This document shows, piece by piece, positions 35,249 to 45,748 of a stretch of 64,000 bases of DNA. Within the stretch, counting starts at the first letter, position 1. Every line of letters starts with the position of its first letter. Below the pieces are notes generated by a model. The model was given only the letters and a program-made list of their open reading frames with translations. It was not told where the DNA came from and searched no databases. The position numbers and the translations under genes were made by a program. Source of the DNA: Ligustrum vulgare (lineage: Eukaryota; Streptophyta; Magnoliopsida; Lamiales; Oleaceae); the NCBI GenBank assembly GCA_963555705.1, contig OY743190.1, positions 34,640,929 through 34,704,928 of the forward strand, given 5' to 3'.

Positions 35249-35452
35249 ATAACTGAAACCCACAACCCAAATCAACCCGAGAAAAATTTATATTTCTCAA
35301 CCACCTGAAAACCCAACCTAAACCGATCGGTTTGGGTTGGGTCGGTCGGTCGGTTTCATCGATTTGGTTCAATTTATGCCCAGTCCTAGATTCAAGTAGC
35401 TAGTATTTCTCATCCATGTGGGGGTGGTATCCACCGAGAGAAACAAGTACGC

Positions 35453-35656
35453 ACATCTGGCCAAATCCAGCGTGCAAATGAGTTCTCCGTTCTCATCACT
35501 GACGTAGCCGGTTTTGTAGCCACCCACTTCAGCCTCGTCTTAAAAAAACGCGGCACCCCTGCCCAGATCCATCGTGCAAATGAGTTATCCGTTCTCGTCA
35601 CCGACGTCATCAGTTTCGCAGGCACCCAAGCCAGCCTCGCCTTGAAAAATGCGACA
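35453..35656. repeat. 102-bp tandem repeat, open in frame on both strands
   Basis: CGTGCAAATGAG recurs at 35471 and 35573, a period of 102 bp (34 codons). The minus strand has an ORF 35694-35410 with a repeated NSFARWIW motif. The plus strand is also open (repeated SVLxTDV). The segment is far more GC-rich than its surroundings and probably was acquired from coding DNA. I do not recognise the family. Confidence 0.7.
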
Positions 35657-36910
35657 ACGCCGGTGTGGGTCTCGATAAACCGACAACTAATCACGTCAGG
35701 TTGTAAAGTAATATTTTATTTTTTGACTGGGCAGTAGTGCAGTTCACAAAAGTGTGTGTGGTTGTGGAAATTTTTTTAGATTTTCGATTGATGGAAGCTG
35801 GGATTGCAAGAGTTATTTCTTTTTGGACAAATGAATAAGATTTTATCTTCTCCAAGTGTGCCCTCCAATGGAAGGTTACACAAATTTGTCACGTACTAGG
35901 TTAATTAGGATGTTTACTATCAGAAGCGCGACTGACCTCTTTGAATTGGGAGGTTATTGAAATATTGTGATGTAACTTATTTGGTTAAATGGGATGGTTC
36001 TTGTAGACAAAATGATTTGTTGATGGTTCATTTGAGGTGATGGTGATGGGGTGATAGCTAATAACTATGGTGATGGCTACGGTGAGAGAGCTGTAGCAGC
36101 AAAGGACAATTGTGACCCCATCAGTATTCTTGTTTTTTGTCTTTGGTTGGAGACAGTTGTGGTGGAGATGGTGTTGAGACGATGATGGCTGTGGCTTTGA
36201 TGTAAAACTGTTGCATATAATTTTTTACTTGTGACCTTAAGAATGGTGTTGAGATGTTGCAACGATAGGTGGCGGCTGGAGGTGGTGATTGTCTGATGTT
36301 GTGACCTAATAATTTGATAAATGTGATTTAAAAAAACGTGTGACCTAATATTTGATAAGTTGTGACCTAGAAATCAAATAATTGTAATCTAAAACTTGGA
36401 AATTGTTACTTAAAAGATTTGTGACCTAAAAATAAGTCTGTGACCTTAAAAATTAGACTTGTGACCTGAAATAAATTTGTGACATAAAAAATTTGTCTTT
36501 TGTGACTTGAAATTATATAATGTTGTGACCTTAATATATATATATATATATCAAGAAAATTTTGTTTCTTTAATTTAATTAATTAAATCTAATCACAACT
36601 TGATTTTTGAAATTATAAAAGTTTGACCTCATTTTTTAAATTTGTATTTTAAAATGCCTCATTTATGTATTTTTCCCTTTAAAAAATTGTAAAATATGGA
36701 ATTGCAGGATTTATTAACAATCATGGTGGGGGAATTATATTAAGCACTTATTTGTGAGGGTTAAATAAGTTTTTAGTAAATTTTGGTAAAAATCATTGAA
36801 ATGTGTGGTTGAAAAGTTGTGAATCCTATGAAGTATGTGGTTAAAATTATATGTTGATTTTAACTTTGATTAGAATCTCGACTTTAATCCATATTCCCTA
36901 CCAAACAAGG

Positions 36911-38164
36911 GATATATATATACAATGAAGAAAAATTAACTACATTAAAATTACATTAAAAGTTCATAACTCATCGTGACACTTTTGTTCTCAACTTCTT
37001 TTTATAGCATTGTTATTATAAATCTTCTATTAATAAGCATATATTATCCTAATGATACTTGTATCTAAATATTCTATTAGGATATATATATCTATATCTG
37101 TACCACTATTAAAAGTGACATAAAGGGAGAAACTTTTTTGAACGTTTCTACCCTCGCACCTTTTATATAATTTCATATTTACCATTAATTTATTATTGAA
37201 TAATTATTTTAATATTATTTTCTTTCCTTTTATCTACAATGTCATTAATTTCAAAACATTAACAGTCTAAACTCTTTATTTTTCTTACTAAAATTCTTCC
37301 AAATAAAGCATAAGAAAATCTTCTTGCGTGTCACGATCAAGGGAAATAGTTGAAAACGAAAGAGATTCATTAGCTATGGAATCTGACAGGTATCGGTATT
37401 AAACATATAGGGCTATTCACAGAGCATTATGTGATAATCCAGCTTGCCTACAAAGAAATTCAAAGAAAGCACTACCAACAGACAGAACAAAGAGCACTGA
37501 GAAAGAGACTCTTTATACCACCTAGCATAGTCAATTAAAGGATCTGCTTCACCCCTATCTCTCTCAAAAGCTTCTCCCCGATAGTGCCTTTGCTGCCCTA
37601 TGACACAGGGTTACGGTTCTGATCCCGTCTTCCTTCTTTGACTAACTTAGAACTTTCAATTTTTATTTTTTATTGATTTATTTCAAATAATTATTTATTC
37701 TCACAAACACAAACACAAACACAATTATATTAATACATTATAGTAAAGGAAATAGTGAAAAAAGTACGTTATAATTTTTCGTGAAACTGAAATTCTCCTT
37801 AATTAAATATTAATATATTTTCATTATTAAAGAAGTTGTGAGAAATATGAATAATATTTTTTGAATTATATTTTTAACATTTTTTTATTTTTTTATTTGT
37901 CAACAATGTCATTATAAATTCAATAAGAATACCTACGACCCTCATTCTATAATCAAAATCACATGCATCATCACCTTCAACCTAATACATTCACATGGTA
38001 TATATAACTCACAATTATTAATTTTCATTAACACGCTTATAATTTTCATAATATTAATATTCATGTATGTTTTTACACTAAAAGGGGTTAAAAGTCTAAC
38101 CTCATATTTTGCTAAATCTTTTTGAGACATCATGTAGCGTACCCGCTCCTCAAGGGCTGCCGGC
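36911..38164. other. AT-rich DNA with one coding-like fragment
   Basis: 36940-37060 resembles 62870-62990. 37091 onward (TCTATATCTGTACCACTATT) resembles Helitron 5' ends but is unproven. 37375-37620 is GC-richer, and on the minus strand reads about 60 codons without a stop, including RGEADPLIDYARWYKESLSQ, then a stop. It may be a host-gene fragment that I do not recognise. The remainder is unstructured. Confidence 0.4.
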
Positions 38165-38169
38165 CGTCT

Positions 38170-38907
38170 TGATGTGTTCCAGACCCTCGACAATCGGAGT
38201 CATAGCAGGCTTGACGGAAAAATTCAAGTAATTCAAGCCAAAACGGAGTTAACTGCAAATTGGAGCAAAAAGGACCAATTTGATCCTTACGGCCGTAACG
38301 CCCAGAAGGTCACGACCGTAATCAAGTTACTGGTTAAGATGCGAGATTTTAATTTTACACTTATGACCGTAAACGAACTGTCACGGCCGTAATAATCTCA
38401 ATCACGACCGTAACATGCGATATTAATTTTTGGGATTTTCCATATTTTGCAGATTTTTAATTCCTTTTCTTTTATTTAGTTATTTTAGTATTTTAATTTA
38501 ATTAGAATTCTATTTTGAGCCAAATAGGGTTAATAGATTTTTATTTACTTATTTATACGCTTTTTCGATTCATTGTAAAATTAGACTTTGAATTTGAATA
38601 AACAGTTTATTGAGTGATTCAATAATTTTATAGGTGGATTTCCTATATGTTTAGAACTTATCAAGAGTGATTCTTGTGGCGTTCGACAATCGAACTTATC
38701 AAATATTCGTGAGAGTATTTGTGGCGTTCAAAACCAGAAACTCATCAAGGAGATTGGGAAAATCCTTCTGGCGTTTCGAAAGTCGTGGTTCTTTATTCCG
38801 CATCGTCGAGCCATCGCGTCGTGAATATCGGGTCATGATTCATCTGTCCAACCATAACCTGAGTTCGAAACTTTCCGGCGTTCAATTCCACGCTTCGAAT
38901 CTCATCA
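38170..38907 (+). repeat. 5' LTR (738 bp)
   Basis: Positions 38287-38413 hold five copies of a GRCCGTAA motif, the first being the palindrome TTACGGCCGTAA. CTTATTTATACGC near 38549 is the TATA candidate. 38655-38775 holds three consecutive hairpin units framed by AACTTATC and GTGGCGTTC. The 3' LTR is 42 bp longer because of an 11-bp duplication and a ~31-bp segment missing here. Confidence 0.9.
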
Positions 38908-38909
38908 TC

Positions 38910-38921
38910 TGGTATCAGAGC
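38910..38921 (+). other. Primer-binding site (initiator Met tRNA)
   Basis: TGGTATCAGAGC, two bases after the LTR end CTCATCA. It is the exact plant consensus. Confidence 0.92.
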
Positions 38922-39307
38922 TGGACTCTGAATTCAGATTTTTCTATCCAGTTTAATTCTTATATTTATCATCGAGTCTGTCATAAGAATTATCCATATC
39001 TTGTTGTTGAGTCTTTCTTTTCTTGAGTATTCTTCGTGCCAGTAAATTTTTTCCAGTTTGATCCGTATAAAAATTCAAAAGTATTTATTTTGTTCGATTC
39101 TTATCCAAATCCTGTTCCGTTTGTTTTGTTGCGTTCGTGTCGAATTTTCGGATTTATTAAAAAAAATTATTTTTTTTAATTTTTTATTTAATTCCGAAAA
39201 TTCATTATTTTTTTTTTTAAAAAAAAGAGTTATTCCAAATTCAAGAATCACTTTCTTGAGTTTCTTTAAAATTCTTGAATTTTAAAATTCTTAACGTCAC
39301 ATAAGTA

Positions 39308-40267
39308 ATGGATTATGATTCGGGCTCTTTATTCCAAACTAGGTGTTATGTGGATCATAAGGGGTGCAGTTTGGCGATTGATGGAAAGTGTTTTACTAAT
39401 TTCGTTAGTAGCACCGTGGTTGAAAAATTAGGATTGCCCCTAGATTCACACAATAAACCTTATAGGATGTCGTGGATGAGGGAGTTTGGGAATTTCAAAG
39501 TAACCAAATAAGTTCTAGTGCCTATCACCCAGGGAATGTATAGTGAGGATGTATGGTGTGATGTAGTGCCATTGAAATCTTATCATATTTTATTCGAAAA
39601 ACCTTGGAGGCGTAGGAGAAATGCTGTTTATAATAAGAGTATGCACATATACAAATTCCTTAAGAAAGGGAAAACATGCGCACTATATGGGTTGACATTA
39701 GAGGAAGCACTAGAAGATTCACGGAGGGTAAGGAAGGAAAGTGATAAGTGGTGTAATAGGAGGCATCGTGGGGATAAGGATATTGATAAGAAGGAGGGAG
39801 AGTTGAAATTAAAAACAAATAAACAAACTTCAAAATTTGATGAGGAATTGATTAGGAATGAAATTGTTGATGATAAGAGGAATGAAATGAAAGTTGGTGT
39901 AGAAGTTCAACATTTGAACTTTGAATTGAAAAATCCACATTTGGATAGTGATGAGGTAGTGTGCGAACATGGTGATACGAATGTGGAGGTAGAAGATGTG
40001 GTTGAGTTTGAAAGAGAAAAAATTGAAGAGGTGGATGAGCTAGAAAATCTTGAGTTAGAGGAAGTAACCGAGCTTGAGAGAAAAGAGATAGAGGGGGGCG
40101 AGCAAGAAGTTACAAAAGGAGAACGATGTGAAGAGAAGGGCCTCGTGGTTCAAAAGGTGGAATTGCCGGTGATAATTCAGGAATACAAGGATCCATACCT
40201 TGTACCTCATGAACCTAACATTTCCCTCCCCGCTTTATTTAATTTTGTTTTGCAGGTCAAATGTACT
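39308..40267 (+). pseudogene. Protease-like domain plus acidic tail, one in-frame stop
   Basis: The frame begins ATGGATTATGAT at 39308 and continues to TGA at 40268-40270, with one TAA at 39509-39511, as if from CAA. Residues 1-110 match the retropepsin region of gypsy polyproteins: CSLAIDGKCFTNFVSS, VEKLGL, DVWCDVVPLKSYHILF and PW. The catalytic motif is IDGKC instead of D-S/T/G-G, so activity is doubtful. From about residue 150 the chain is charged and E-rich (VEVEDVVEFEREKIEEVDEL) with a likely coiled coil, then EYKDPYLVPHEPN, which recalls the protease-RT linker. gag, RT and integrase are absent. Confidence 0.75.
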
Positions 40268-40460
40268 TGAAAATTTGGGCAACACTACCAATGCCCACAG
40301 GAGTTTCTACTTCAATCCATTCATGTAACCCAGGTTACAGGATACTATTGGTCATCCCTCAGGCATGGAAGCAATAATTTTCCGTTTGATCCAGGAGGTG
40401 AAGCGAAACAACAGGAACAAAGTTATGATTCGGGATGAATCATCCTAAAGAAGGAGAGTA

Positions 40461-41240
40461 TGATGTATTCCGGAACCTCGACAATCGGAGTCATAGCAGG
40501 CTTGACGGAAAAATTCAAGTAATTCAAGCCAAAACGGAGTTAACTGCAAATTGGAGCAAAAATCGGAGCAAAAAGGACCAATTTGATCCTTACGTCCGTA
40601 ACGCCCAGAAGGTCATGACGTAATCAAGTTACTGGTTAAGATGCGAGATTTCAATTTTACACTTACGGTCATAGACGAACTGTCACGGCCGTAACATTCA
40701 CAGGAAGGAAATCTTACGGTCGTAATGATCTCAATCACGGCCGTAACATGCAATATTAATTTCTGGGATTTTTCATATTTTGCAGATTTTTAATTCCTTT
40801 TCTTTTATTTAGTTATTTTAGTATTTTACTTTAATTAGAATTCTATTTTGAGCCAGTTAGAGTTGATAGGTTTTTATTTGCTTATTTATACGCTTTTTCG
40901 ATTCATTGTAAAATTAGACTTTGAATTTGAATAAACAGTTTATTGAGTGATTCAATAATTTTATAGGTGGATTTCCTATATGTTTAGAACTTATCAAGAG
41001 TGATTCTTGTGGCGTTCGACAATCGAACTTATCAAATATTCGTGAGAGTATTTGTGGCGTTCAAAACCAGAAAATCATCAAGGAGATTGGGCAAATCCTT
41101 GTGGCGTTTCGAAATTCGTGGTTCTTTATTCTGCATCGTCGAGCTATCGCGTCGGGAATATCGGGTCATGATTCATCTGTCCAACCATAACCTGAATTCG
41201 GAACTTTTCGGCGTTCAATTTCACGCTTCGAATCTCATCA
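40461..41240 (+). repeat. 3' LTR (780 bp)
   Basis: Starts TGATGTATTCC and ends CTCATCA. It carries the GRCCGTAA motifs near 40590-40750 and the three hairpin units near 40988-41110. It differs from the 5' LTR by the indels noted and scattered substitutions. Confidence 0.9.
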
Positions 41241-41405
41241 CGTCTACTCATGGTCTTTCCACTCCCCCCTGGTCGTCCTGTTCCTCAAGGGCTGGCAGCC
41301 TCCTTTCCAGGAAGTGGATTTTTGCCTCCCCAGGGATTCGAACCTTGTACCTAGGGGTTAAGTACAAACTTCATGGAATCTCTGGTGCCATTAGACTGGA
41401 CAAAC
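41241..41405 (-). mobile_element. SINE-like fragment with pol III B box
   Basis: On the minus strand GGTTCGAATCC (41334-41344) is an exact B box, preceded about 45 bases upstream by TGGCACCAGAG, an A-box candidate. The sequence is GC-richer than its surroundings. A CTCCTCAAGGGCTG-like word occurs on both sides of the LTR element (38147 and 41281), so the retrotransposon may have landed in this SINE. No complete tRNA fold was found. Confidence 0.45.
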
Positions 41406-42429
41406 ATTAAGTTCGGTCCACATAAGATAAATTAAGCCCAAAGCTACTCCAAACAAGTTTATCATATATTTTATTAAATTATTTTAAAAGATTATATATT
41501 TTTAAAAGTCTAAGGGACTATGTTGCACAATTTATTTTATAGAAGGATACAATTTATTCTTTCAAAAGTATAAACAAGAAATGGAGGGACTTATAAAGTT
41601 TATTTGGTCATGTGTATACTTTATTGTGTTTATGGAAAAGCTTGGGACTAAAGGTGCAAATTAGTTAAATTTTAAACTCATTCTCTCCCTCTCCCCTGCA
41701 TGTAGCATATAGATACATATATACAATATTTATACACGTTCACAGTGAGGATGGAAACCGAAATGCAAGAAGATGAAATGAAAGAAAATAATTAACACAA
41801 TTACCGCCATTTAGTCACCTTTGAACACTCCATAAACCTCCACTTAAAACCCCCCATTACACCATTTATAATGACAACATGAATGAGACCCGTTTCATCT
41901 CTTCAAGGGGTGAAAATGGTGGTTTCAATTCCTTTCATCTATTCACATTCCTTCCACTATAAAAGGAGGCTTCTAAGGTAGTGTGCAAATTCATTGGCTT
42001 CAAATATCACAAACTCAAGAAAAATCTCATTTGCTAGGAAGCTTAAAGTTCAAAGTAAAGAGGTGATCGGATTTTGTATAGCCCGTTCACCGTCGGAAGA
42101 CACCATTCACCATCCAAGTTTTTTATATTAAACAAATATGTTGTCTTTTTAATACTTACAAGGTACCAGATTATTGCTACACTATTTTGGGTCACAACTG
42201 AAAATTTCACTCTCACGCTTCGAAAAGGGAAAATATATAAATTTTATCATGAAAAAACTAGAACAGTAGTAATTATACATTTCCAGATGTGTACGCTGAA
42301 ATTGAAATCAACTTTACGACAAAGAACAAAATTGAAGAAATTGAAGATGAGATTTCACCGAAATTATCAAATTTACGCATTATTAAATTCTCACAAGTCC
42401 CAACCTTTATTATAAAGGAAAATACTTGG
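41406..42429. other. Non-coding stretch with a TATA box
   Basis: ACTATAAAAGGAGGC near 41957 is a strong TATA context, followed by sequence resembling an LTR or leader (CCGTTCACCGTCGG near 42083). The following 113-codon ORF has no recognisable motif. It could be a decayed LTR. No gene is supported. Confidence 0.35.
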
Positions 42430-42431
42430 TA

Positions 42432-42694
42432 CTTCCTTCGTCCCAATTATATAGGTTGACTTTCATTTTTCTCTTGTCCCAATTCTATGGACATGTTTCT
42501 TTATTGAGAAGTATTTATTTTGTTTGCTTACTAATGTACCTCTATTCATTACTTTCAATAATAATAGTTTTGATACGTAAAATAGGGCAAGTTAAATACT
42601 TTCTTTACAAAAATCACTTTTTCAATAACATTAAATATATTTTCTTAATTTGGGTGAATAACCAAACCAGCTTATATAATTGGGACGGGGGGAG
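42432..42694. mobile_element. Stowaway MITE (TSD TA)
   Basis: The ends CTTCCTTCGTCCCAATTATA and, inverted, CTCCCCCCGTCCCAATTATA are flanked by TA at 42430-42431 and 42695-42696. These are Tc1/mariner Stowaway features. It is 263 bp and non-coding. Confidence 0.88.
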
Positions 42695-42696
42695 TA

Positions 42697-43290
42697 TTAA
42701 GTTTTCATTGACTTTTTTTTTTGTTATTTTTATAATATTTCAAAATATTATATAAATAAAATCTAAAATTTATTCTCAAATATTATCGAGGTTGTTATCA
42801 ACTTGAAGCTCATATTTGTTTTCATCAAATGAGTACGTCTAGTCAAGATTTTGATTGAGAAAGTAAATTATTGTTGTTTAAATGTTAAAAATTATTCGAT
42901 TTTGTTAATTCTATCAGTCTTGCAATTTATGTTAATTTTCTTGAAAAAAAACTAGAAATTTTTGTTAGACATAATTCTAAAAATACTCCATATGGACAAT
43001 TAACATGCAAACCAAGTTTAGATAACCAGTACTTTAAAATAAGTAACAAATATTCAATCGTACTTCTGATTTTTTTTTTTTTAAATTTAAAATACAAATG
43101 AGAAATAAATCTTTTAAGTAATTTTTTACCATAATTTCTCTCTTTTACTCCTATGCACGAACCGTCAAACGATACCCATACATGCCTCTAAAAATCCATC
43201 ATAAAGAACTTATTATAGAGTCTAAAGTGCTACTGAACGCTTGTGGCCCTGCGTGGACCTTAATGAATGACGTGTCAAGTCTATTTAGAT
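42697..43290. other. AT-rich DNA sharing a block with 62985-63155
   Basis: 42998-43190 is a diverged copy of 62985-63155 (ACTTTAAAATAAGTAACAA, ATTCAATCGTACTTCTGA, GAGAAATAAATCTTTTAAG). No gene. Confidence 0.6.
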
Positions 43291-44811
43291 ATGGTTGTAA
43301 TAGTTATTATTCTTTCGATAATTGTTGTATTATATTAAAGTCGAAAAATATATAATATGAGTGTCAAATCGAAGATTTCAACGAGAAATTTAGTACAAGC
43401 TAACCGGTGAAAGCAAACTGAAAATATATTGTCCATAAAATTGCTCAAAGATCGAATGTAAATTTTTTTACTTTCCCTCAATATCTCATTCATTTTAAAT
43501 TGGATAAATAGCACAAATGATCCCACGTTGCGAAAATGGTCCCTACCATTAGATTTCGTTAGTTTCTACCGTTAAAAACGTGTAAATAGCACAATGGTCC
43601 CTAATTTTTGAGTTTCTTGCGATAATATTCCCTAACATATTAAAGTCATGTTTGACATATTTAGTTTGTAACCTCTAAACGTTTGACGTATTTAGTCTAT
43701 AACATATTAAGTCTCTATACATTTGACGTATTTAGTCTCTAACATATTAAGCTCCTATTTCAGACCAATTATTTCAAATAATGTAGTTTTTAATTGTAAT
43801 TTTTTGAAAAATTTGTGATTAAAAAGTTTAAAAAAAAAAAAATTGAACTTATTTGCAGATTATTTTATTAATGGAATGTATGGTTGAAAATGAGTTTTAA
43901 ATAAACAAAGTTTATTCTGAATTTTTGAAGTGCACAATAAAATATTTAACAAAAATCCACTCCATTCACAGTTCAACATATTGGTAAAAAAAATAATAAT
44001 AATAAATTCAAGGAACATAAACAAACAAATACATTAAACATCATTTGAGGAATTGAATAACAAATATGTTTTTATCAGTTCTATTTTCGATTTTCGATTT
44101 TGAGAACCAATTAATATCGGTTTTCAAAATTTCATTTTTTCAAAACTCGTGTTCTTCCACACATTCTATTAATAATTTTTTTTTTTTAATTTATGCATAA
44201 ATTTAAAAAAAAAAATCTTACTTTTTAATCCAAATTATCCAAACTTAATTTTTAAATCGATCGATTCTCAAAATCGAAAATCGAAAATCGAAAGTAGAAC
44301 GGATAAAAACATATTTGTTATTCAATTCCTAAAATGATGTCCAATGTATTTGTTTGTTTATGTTCAATGAATTTATTATTTTTTTTACCAATAGGCTGAA
44401 ATGTTAATGCGGTGAATTTTTGTTAAATATTTTATTTGCACTTTAGAAATTCAAAATAAATTTTATTTTTTTTTAAAACTCATTTTCAACCACACATTCT
44501 ATCAATAAAATTATCTACAAATAAATTTAATTTTTTTTACTTTTTAACAGCAAATTATTCAAAAAATTACAATTACAAACCAAATTATTTGAAATAATTG
44601 GTCTGAATTAGGGTCATGGACCCGGAGTACGCAGACCTTTTCTACGTGTCAAATCAAAGATTTCAACGAGAAGTTTAATATTAACTAACAAATAAGAGTA
44701 AACTGTAAATACATTGTCCGTAAAATTGTTCCAAAGTTAAATGTAAAAGTTTTATTTTTAAATATTTTTTTACTTTTCCTCAATTTCTCATTCATTTTAA
44801 ATTATATCATT
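43291..44811. repeat. Dispersed 240-bp repeat family, two copies around an inserted block
   Basis: 43291-43500 and 44637-44811 are copies of the 23930-24401 repeat. Between them lie 43-bp tandem units (43634-43753: TTTGACGTATTTAGTCT, AACATATTAA) and the foldback 43754-44612. A block at 43501-43633 carries TGGTCCCTACC-type wording. Confidence 0.6.
43754..44612. mobile_element. Foldback element with ~350-bp arms
   Basis: 43754-44108 and 44262-44612 are inverted copies through their whole length. Landmarks are CAGACCAATTATTTCAAATA, GTGGTTGAAAATGAGTTTT-like, ACATAAACAAACAAATACAT and GAATAACAAATATGTTTTTA, separated by a ~150-base spacer. The outer ends are CCTATTTCAGACC and CCTAATTCAGACC. I could not identify a target duplication. 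A transcript would fold into a long hairpin. Confidence 0.8.
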
Positions 44812-44812
44812 T

Positions 44813-45450
44813 GAATTCTATAATACTTAGTGTTCAGAAAACCTGAAATAGATTCGACCTGAAAAAGACAGCAGATCAAGGGTCGAAGATCAAATCGGGT
44901 TGAACCGAGGTCAAATTGATTTTATTTAAAAATTTAATAATTATTTCAAAGATCACAAAAATTTCTAAAGAAACAAGTTATTATTTTATAAATAAAGTAA
45001 CATTTACTCATTTGGAGATAAAACTAAATATAAAAAAATATAAGAACAATATTCATTACCAATTCAAAGCAAGTATAAAGTTATGGTTGTTAATTTTATT
45101 TATTATATTATATTATATTTTATTTCAAAATATTTTCACATATCAAAAAATAACATAAAGTAATTTATTTCGAAGAAAGTTTAACAAGCAAATAAATAAT
45201 AAATACTTTTTTTAAAAAAGAACAAAACAATTTAAAAAGAAAAATCCTATACAGATTATGATTTCCTAATTTTGATTAGTTTTTAAAATATTGCATTCCC
45301 TATTTTAATTAGTTTTGTCTTTTTTAAAATTTTGAATTTGATAATATTTTGTATTAAAATGTTATTGTACAATATTTTTATTTGATATGATTGTATAATT
45401 AATATATTTTCATAAATCTTGATCGAGATCACCATCACAAACAGAAATAT
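44813..45450. other. AT-rich dispersed sequence upstream of a Helitron end
   Basis: Shared with 32120-32655 and, from 45355, with 58215 and 61825 (TTGTACAATATTTTTATTTG). No gene. Confidence 0.55.
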
Positions 45451-45477
45451 CGTGCATCGTACTTGTGGAAATACTAG
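45451..45477 (+). other. Helitron-type 3' terminus
   Basis: CGTGCATCGTACT (decayed hairpin) followed 10 bases later by CTAG at 45474-45477 and then T, the rolling-circle element ending. Better-preserved versions are at 58293-58319 and 61923-61949. Confidence 0.6.
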
Positions 45478-45748
45478 TATTAAATAAAAATAAAGAAACA
45501 TAATAAATATTTTATGAAGAGTAATATAAAGAGTTTGCTGAAGTAAAGAGTAAAATAAAGAGTTTGCTGAAGTATGTTAAAATTTTGCTCTATAAATTTA
45601 AAGATGCTCTCTATTGTATAGAATATGCTTTTTAAATATAAAAATTTATTGGAGATGCTCAAACGATCTAAACTGAGCTTAAGCGTTACATGCGTCAATT
45701 TTTTTTTTTTATATTCAATTTTCTTGGAGCCATTTCTTGGACCTAAAA

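Larger units (their letters stand above)
33149..35388. mobile_element. hAT element, itself interrupted by a MULE
   Basis: The ends TAGGCGTGGG and, inverted, TAGGACTGGG are flanked by GATTCAGG (33141-33148) and GATTCAAG (35389-35396), 7 of 8 identical. Subterminal GGTTTGGGTT/AACCCAAACC words occur at both ends. Excluding the inserted MULE (33773-35248 plus 9 bp) it is about 755 bp. It is non-coding and resembles the element at 575-1127 in design. Confidence 0.82.
32875..36677. mobile_element. MULE with perfect 9-bp TSD, containing a nested hAT and MULE
   Basis: The 9-mer TTTAAAAAA at 32866-32874 is repeated at 36678-36686. The uninterrupted site is seen in the sister copies at about 57055 and 61190. 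The ends are long inverted relatives: GAGGAAATTACAC... with ATTCATAAATAAGATCAAAC, and ...CCTCATTTATGTATTTTTCCC. The right subterminal region (36290-36540) is an array of TTGTGACCTAA words. The interior holds the hAT 33149-35388, a 102-bp tandem repeat and GC-richer sequence near 36040-36290. There is no transposase ORF. Confidence 0.88.
32656..36910 (+). repeat. Helitron-derived unit, copy 1, split by a MULE
   Basis: 32666-32874 matches 45670-45750 plus 47065-47122 and 58500-58590 plus 61100-61195 (GAGCTTAAGCGTT, TTCTTGGAGCCATTTCTTGG, CCATTTACAACAAAAAG, AATTGTCTAGTCTAG). 36687-36910 continues it (TTATTAACAATCAT, GTGTGGTT, CCTACCAAACAAGGG). The copy lacks the Tourist-like element of copies 2 and 3 and lacks the helicase segment. 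Confidence 0.75.
38170..41240 (+). mobile_element. Non-autonomous LTR retrotransposon with protease-like ORF
   Basis: The complete structure is: TSD CGTCT (38165-38169), LTR 38170-38907, primer site 38910-38921, one ORF region 39308-40267, purine tract AAAGAAGGAGAG ending at 40458, LTR 40461-41240, TSD CGTCT (41241-41245). The LTRs start TGATG and end CATCA. There is no RT, integrase or gag, so movement would need proteins from another element. A solo LTR of the family lies at 54702-55444. Confidence 0.9.

Noticed and set aside
33773..36677. A single MULE from the GGGAAAAATACAT end at 33773 to the matching inverted end at 36677
   Set aside because: The TSDs pair 33773 with 35248 (TTAACTGAA/ATAACTGAA) and 32875 with 36677 (TTTAAAAAA), so the two ends belong to different nested elements.
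42074..42415. 113-codon ORF downstream of a TATA box
   Set aside because: The composition is low-complexity K/L/F/T-rich, with no family motif and no splice or start evidence. It is more likely LTR or leader remnant.
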